Source of the DNA: Caldifarciminota bacterium
Lineage (GTDB): Bacteria; Hydrothermota; Tepidihabitantia; Tepidihabitantales; Tepidihabitantaceae
Direction of reading: 5' to 3'
NCBI GenBank assembly: GCA_011049385.1
Contig: DSBX01000057.1
Location: forward strand, 1 to 9,222
DNA: 9,222 nt
Part shown: positions 6,437 to 9,222 of the stretch, one piece after another
Position numbering within the stretch: position 1 is the stretch's first letter
Layout: each line of letters starts with the position of its first letter
Notes under the pieces: generated by a model
Told to the model about the DNA's origin: nothing
The model's database searches: none
Seen by the model: only the letters and a program-made list of their open reading frames with translations
Position numbers and translations under genes: made by a program

Positions 6437-7794
6437 TGAAGCCGCCGACGATGTCCGATCTCGCCGGCGCGCGGGTGCTGGTGGTCGGACTCGGCCGCGC
6501 CGGTTCCGCGGCCGCGAGGTTCCTGGTTCGGGCCGGCGCGCGGGTGACGGCATACGACGACCGGGCCGGTGCAGGCCCGGCGGGTCATCCGGTCACCCGG
6601 TCACCCGGCCGTCTGGCCGCCTTCTCCCTTGCCGTCGTCAGCCCGGGCATTCCGCAGTCGCACCCGGTCCTGCGCCGGTTGCGTGCGGCGCGGGTACCGG
6701 TCGTGGACGAGTTGGACCTGGCGAGCACGTTCCTGTCCGGGTCGCTCTTCGCGGTCACCGGTACCAACGGCAAGTCAACCACCGCGGCGCTCATCGCGGC
6801 TATGCTCCGGGCCGCGGGCCGCCGGACGTTTCTCGGCGGCAACATCGCACCCGGGCGACCGCTCTCCGCGGCGGTCGGTGGGCAGGCCCGGGACTGCTAC
6901 GTCGTCGAGGTCTCGTCCTTCCAGCTCGAGCGCGCGCGCTGGCTGCGGCCCGATGTCGCGCTACTGCTCAACATCACGCCGGACCACTTCGACCGGCACC
7001 GGCGACCGGTCGCCTACGCGCGCTGCAAGTACCGTCTCTTCGCAAGACAGCGACCGGGCGACCGGGCGGTGCTGAACCTCGACGACCCGCTGGTCCTGCC
7101 TGCGGCGCAGGTCGGCTTCGCCGGCCGGGAGTTCTTCACCCTCGCGCCGCGAGAGGCAGACGCCGGCGTCAGGCGGGGCTGGCTGGTCGCTCACGGCCGG
7201 CGCATTCTCCCGGCTCGGGAGGTGCGCCTGCGCGGCCGGCACAACCTGGCCAACGCGCTTGCCGCCTGCTGTGCGGTCCTGCCTGCGGGCGTCGAACCGG
7301 AGGCTGCGGCCCGGGTCCTGCGTGGGTTCGCGGGCCTGCCGCACCGGCTCGAGTTCGTGCGTTCGGTGGCCGGGGTCGCCTACATCAACAACAGCATGTG
7401 CACCAACCCGGCGGCCGGGATTCATTCACTCGAGGCGGTACGGGCGGAGGCCGGCAAGCCGGTGCTCATCACCGGCGGCCGGGGCAAGCGCCTGCCGCAC
7501 GGCGAGTATCTTGATGCGGTAGCGAGACTGGCGCGGTGGGCGGTACTGACCGGTGAGAACGCGCCGGCGCTGGCCGCCGAACTGGTAGAGCGCGGCTGGA
7601 ACCGGCACGAAGTCTGTCCGGAACTGGCCGATGCGGTTCGGGCCGCGGACCGGCGGGCGCGGGCACTGACCGGGAACTCGGCGCGGCCGGTCGCGGTGCT
7701 CTACTCCCCGGCGTTCGCGAGTTTCGACCAGTTCGCCGATTTCCAGGACCGGGGCCGGTCCTTCCGGCGGGAGGTGGCTCGTCTTCGGCGCTGA
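6433..7794 (+). CDS. murD: MurD, UDP-MurNAc-L-alanine:D-glutamate ligase
   Basis: MurD adds D-glutamate, the second stem-peptide residue, in the cytoplasm using ATP. From ATG 6433 the protein has 453 residues. The N-terminal Rossmann-like UDP-binding domain has GLGRAGSAA and VVSPGIP. The central ATPase domain has GTNGKST (110-116, Lys114), EVSSFQLE (159-166), NITPDHFDRH (180-189) and Lys199, the expected carbamylated residue. The C-terminal domain has GGRGK (Lys352, matching E. coli Lys348) and SPAFASFD (Ser430, matching Ser415). The segment normally written NDSKATN reads NNSMCTN (319-325), so the usual Lys becomes Met322. The Rossmann domain looks a little short between DDR and SPGIP and contains a small tandem repeat. 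The start could also be ATG 6436 or 6451; 6433 overlaps the mraY stop as ATGA. A MurD role is well supported despite the variants. Confidence 0.93.
   Translation: MMKPPTMSDLAGARVLVVGLGRAGSAAARFLVRAGARVTAYDDRAGAGPAGHPVTRSPGRLAAFSLAVVSPGIPQSHPVLRRLRAARVPVVDELDLASTFLSGSLFAVTGTNGKSTTAALIAAMLRAAGRRTFLGGNIAPGRPLSAAVGGQARDCYVVEVSSFQLERARWLRPDVALLLNITPDHFDRHRRPVAYARCKYRLFARQRPGDRAVLNLDDPLVLPAAQVGFAGREFFTLAPREADAGVRRGWLVAHGRRILPAREVRLRGRHNLANALAACCAVLPAGVEPEAAARVLRGFAGLPHRLEFVRSVAGVAYINNSMCTNPAAGIHSLEAVRAEAGKPVLITGGRGKRLPHGEYLDAVARLARWAVLTGENAPALAAELVERGWNRHEVCPELADAVRAADRRARALTGNSARPVAVLYSPAFASFDQFADFQDRGRSFRREVARLRR
6583..6606 (+). repeat. Three tandem 8-bp units inside murD
   Basis: GGTCATCC (6583-6590) is followed by two exact copies of GGTCACCC (6591-6598 and 6599-6606). 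The units encode part of G-H-P-V-T-R-S-P-G in the N-terminal domain of MurD. Gain or loss of one 8-bp unit would shift the frame. Confidence 0.75.
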
Positions 7795-7930
7795 CCGCCG
7801 CGGCGCGCGCCGGCGCCTGCCGACAGGCCCGTCGGGGAAGACTCTGCGGCTGGACCGCAGGTCCGCCACCCACTCCCGGCCGCGCCGGTCGGGCGGCAAC
7901 GCGATCGCGGTCCTGCAGGCGGGCAACCCG
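7795..7930 (+). other. 136-bp spacer between murD and ftsW with small inverted repeats
   Basis: This is the only gap of any size within the cluster. It holds CTGCGG (7844-7849) and CCGCAG (7855-7860), a perfect 6-bp stem with a 5-nt loop. It overlaps a second possible stem, GGACC (7852-7856) with GGTCC (7860-7864). No T-run follows, so neither is an intrinsic terminator, and I see no -10/-35 pair. The ftsW frame is open through the whole gap but contains no ATG, GTG or TTG before 7931. A short Arg-rich N-terminal extension of FtsW, a non-standard start, or simple spacer DNA are all possible. Confidence 0.45.
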
Positions 7931-9028
7931 GTGGACGCTCCCCTGCTGACCTCGGTCGTGACGCTGGTCCTCCTCGGCCTGGTCGTCGCCTACGCCACGA
8001 CCTATCACCAGGGTTGGGGACATCTCCAGCAACACGGCATGCGCGTCGGGTTCGGGATTGTCGCCCTGCTGGCCGGGATGTTGATTCCGCACCGCTGGTA
8101 CGCGGGCCGGGTGCGCTGGCTGGTGCTGGTACTGGGCCTGGGCCTGCTGGTCGCGACGCTGGTGCTCGGCAAGTCGGTCAAGGGCGCGGAGCGCTGGCTG
8201 GACCTGCCGTTCCTTCCTTTTCCGATTCAGCCTTCGGAGATCGCCAAGTTCGCGTTGCCGCTGTGGCTGGCCGGCCACTTCGCGGCGCTTGAAGAACAGC
8301 GCGAGCCGGATCGGAGCTTCCGGGCCTCGGTGTTGATTCCCGGGGTGGTAATGTTCACCTTCCTCGTGCCGACGATGCTCCAGCGGGCAATCGGCACGAC
8401 CACGATAATGGCCGCATCGGCGATGGTAATCTTCATGCTGGCCGGGGTCCGGGCGCGCTACCTCCTGCTCCTGGCCGGGAGCGCGCTGGCGGTCGTGGGC
8501 TTGGGTATCATCGCCTTCCCGCACGGCTGGAGCCGGCTGGTCGGGTTCCTGACCGGGCGGCCCTGGCAGCAGGAGCAGTCCAGGATTGCCATCGCCCGGG
8601 GCCGGTTCTGGGGCACCTGGCTTTCCGGGAGCAAGCAAGCGGTCTACTTCGTGCCCGAGGTCCGAACCGACTTCGCGGTCGCGGCAATATGCGAGGAGTT
8701 CGGCTTCCTGGGCAGTTGTGGCGTGTTCGGACTCTACGGCCTGTTTCTCTGGCGTGGGATGCGGATCAGCCGACGCAGTACGGGCAACTTCGGCAAGTAC
8801 TTCTCGGCCGGGATTGCGGTGACGATAGTCCTTTACGCAATGGTGCACATCGGTGTCGCGGTCGGGCTTCTGCCGACGACCGGCCAGCCCCTGCCGTTCG
8901 TGAGCTACGGCGGGACCGCGATGCTGGCGAATCTCTTCGCGGCCGGCGTGCTCCTGAACATCTCGCGCTTCACCGGTGTGGACGAGGGCGTGGCGAGACG
9001 GCGGAGCGTCGCGGCGATTCACGCATGA
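7931..9028 (+). CDS. ftsW: FtsW, septal peptidoglycan glycosyltransferase (SEDS family)
   Basis: FtsW is a polytopic SEDS protein that polymerises lipid II into septal glycan and works with FtsI. From GTG 7931 it has 365 residues and multiple hydrophobic spans, the first at about residues 5-21. Family signatures are KGAERWL (84-90), IQPSE (99-103), PEVRTDF (242-248) containing Asp247, which matches the proposed catalytic Asp, CEEFGFLG, and LPFVSYGGTAML (321-332). Position between murD and murG favours FtsW over RodA. The region before Asp247 is divergent: GTWLSGS (228-234) replaces the usual GxGLGxS, and Arg245 replaces the His of HTDF. GTG 7931 is the only standard start in the frame; AGGCGGG (7917-7923) is a weak ribosome binding site. 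The stop overlaps murG (ATGA). Confidence 0.92.
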   Translation: MDAPLLTSVVTLVLLGLVVAYATTYHQGWGHLQQHGMRVGFGIVALLAGMLIPHRWYAGRVRWLVLVLGLGLLVATLVLGKSVKGAERWLDLPFLPFPIQPSEIAKFALPLWLAGHFAALEEQREPDRSFRASVLIPGVVMFTFLVPTMLQRAIGTTTIMAASAMVIFMLAGVRARYLLLLAGSALAVVGLGIIAFPHGWSRLVGFLTGRPWQQEQSRIAIARGRFWGTWLSGSKQAVYFVPEVRTDFAVAAICEEFGFLGSCGVFGLYGLFLWRGMRISRRSTGNFGKYFSAGIAVTIVLYAMVHIGVAVGLLPTTGQPLPFVSYGGTAMLANLFAAGVLLNISRFTGVDEGVARRRSVAAIHA

Positions 9029-9222
9029 GAATGTTGATTGCGGCGGGCGGGACCGGTGGGCACATCCTGCCGGCGCTGACCCTGGCCGAGGAACTGAAGC
9101 GGCGCGGGCATGAGGTCTTCTGGGTCGGCCGCGCGGCCGGTATGGAAGCGGGCATTGTCCGCGCCCGCGACTTCGAGTTCGAGCCGATACCAGCGGCCGG
9201 TTTCGCGGGAACGGGCTTGGCC
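9025..9222 (+). CDS. murG: MurG, lipid II synthase (N-terminal part, cut by window edge)
   Basis: MurG is a peripheral membrane glycosyltransferase that moves GlcNAc from UDP-GlcNAc onto lipid I, giving lipid II on the cytoplasmic face. Only the first 66 codons are present. They contain the GGTGGHILPAL loop (residues 8-18), the glycine-rich lipid-binding signature of the family. A Rossmann-type start then follows, with LAEEL, the WVG strand end and GMEAGIV, which parallels the MEADLV stretch of E. coli MurG. The frame is open to the right edge. ATG 9025 overlaps the ftsW stop as ATGA; ATG 9031 is an alternative two codons later and gives a slightly more typical N-terminus. Its place after ftsW is the standard dcw order. 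Confidence 0.95.
   Translation, partial: MRMLIAAGGTGGHILPALTLAEELKRRGHEVFWVGRAAGMEAGIVRARDFEFEPIPAAGFAGTGLA

Noticed and set aside
5267..6553. Long minus-strand frame (428 codons) opposite mraY
   Set aside because: The product is dominated by Glu, Arg, Asp and His, as expected from the complement of hydrophobic codons in mraY. No family signal.
7844..7864. Hairpins after murD as an intrinsic terminator
   Set aside because: The stems are 5-6 bp and are followed by GC-rich sequence without a T-run, so they do not fit a rho-independent terminator.
7901..7908. GCGATCGC palindrome (HIP1-like octamer)
   Set aside because: HIP1 is meaningful as a highly repeated element in cyanobacterial genomes. 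A single copy in GC-rich DNA is expected by chance.
7469..9022. Long minus-strand frame (517 codons) opposite murD and ftsW
   Set aside because: It mirrors well-supported genes and gives a Gln/Arg/His/Pro-rich product of the kind produced by reading membrane-protein genes backwards.
1..9222. A novel defence, mobile or biosynthetic system
   Set aside because: Essentially all of the window is explained by conserved division and peptidoglycan genes. I saw no integrase, transposase, repeat array, toxin-antitoxin pair or foreign-looking segment.

Overview
This window holds a nearly complete division and cell wall (dcw) cluster, all on the + strand. The order is mraZ, rsmH (mraW), an ftsL-like gene, ftsI (class B penicillin-binding protein), murE, mraY, murD, ftsW and the first 66 codons of murG, which runs off the right edge. 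I see no mobile element, CRISPR array, tRNA or rRNA. I also see no convincing undescribed system. The points worth attention are departures from the textbook cluster.

Organism: the DNA is very GC-rich (by eye about two thirds), codon third positions are mostly G or C, and GTG starts are used for mraZ, murE and ftsW. MurE carries the DNPR motif typical of meso-diaminopimelate-adding enzymes. FtsI ends without PASTA domains. Together these suggest a walled, DAP-type bacterium that is probably not a typical Firmicute or Actinobacterium. Several family motifs are divergent (MurD, FtsW), which would fit a poorly sampled lineage. I cannot name the phylum from the sequence alone.

Layout: positions 1-224 are a leader region. 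It may contain the end of an upstream gene, a weak terminator-like hairpin, and a near-consensus sigma70-type promoter (TTGACA, 17 bp, TAGAAT). Two TGG-containing repeats 10 bp apart lie inside the promoter spacer and could be an MraZ operator. From mraZ (225) to the end of murD (7794) the genes overlap or nearly abut: 11-nt overlap, ATGA, 1-nt gap, GTGA, TGATG, ATGA. This is the pattern of one translationally coupled operon. The only real gap is 136 bp between murD and ftsW; ftsW then overlaps murG by ATGA.

How the genes work together: MraZ is the cluster's transcriptional regulator and RsmH methylates 16S rRNA. MurD and MurE add D-Glu and diaminopimelate to the UDP-MurNAc peptide in the cytoplasm. 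MraY moves phospho-MurNAc-peptide onto undecaprenyl phosphate (lipid I), and MurG adds GlcNAc (lipid II). FtsW polymerises lipid II and FtsI crosslinks the strands at the septum, with the FtsL-like protein as the probable bitopic scaffold. murF, normally between murE and mraY, is absent here: the murE stop and mraY start share a base. The D-Ala-D-Ala adding enzyme must be encoded elsewhere.
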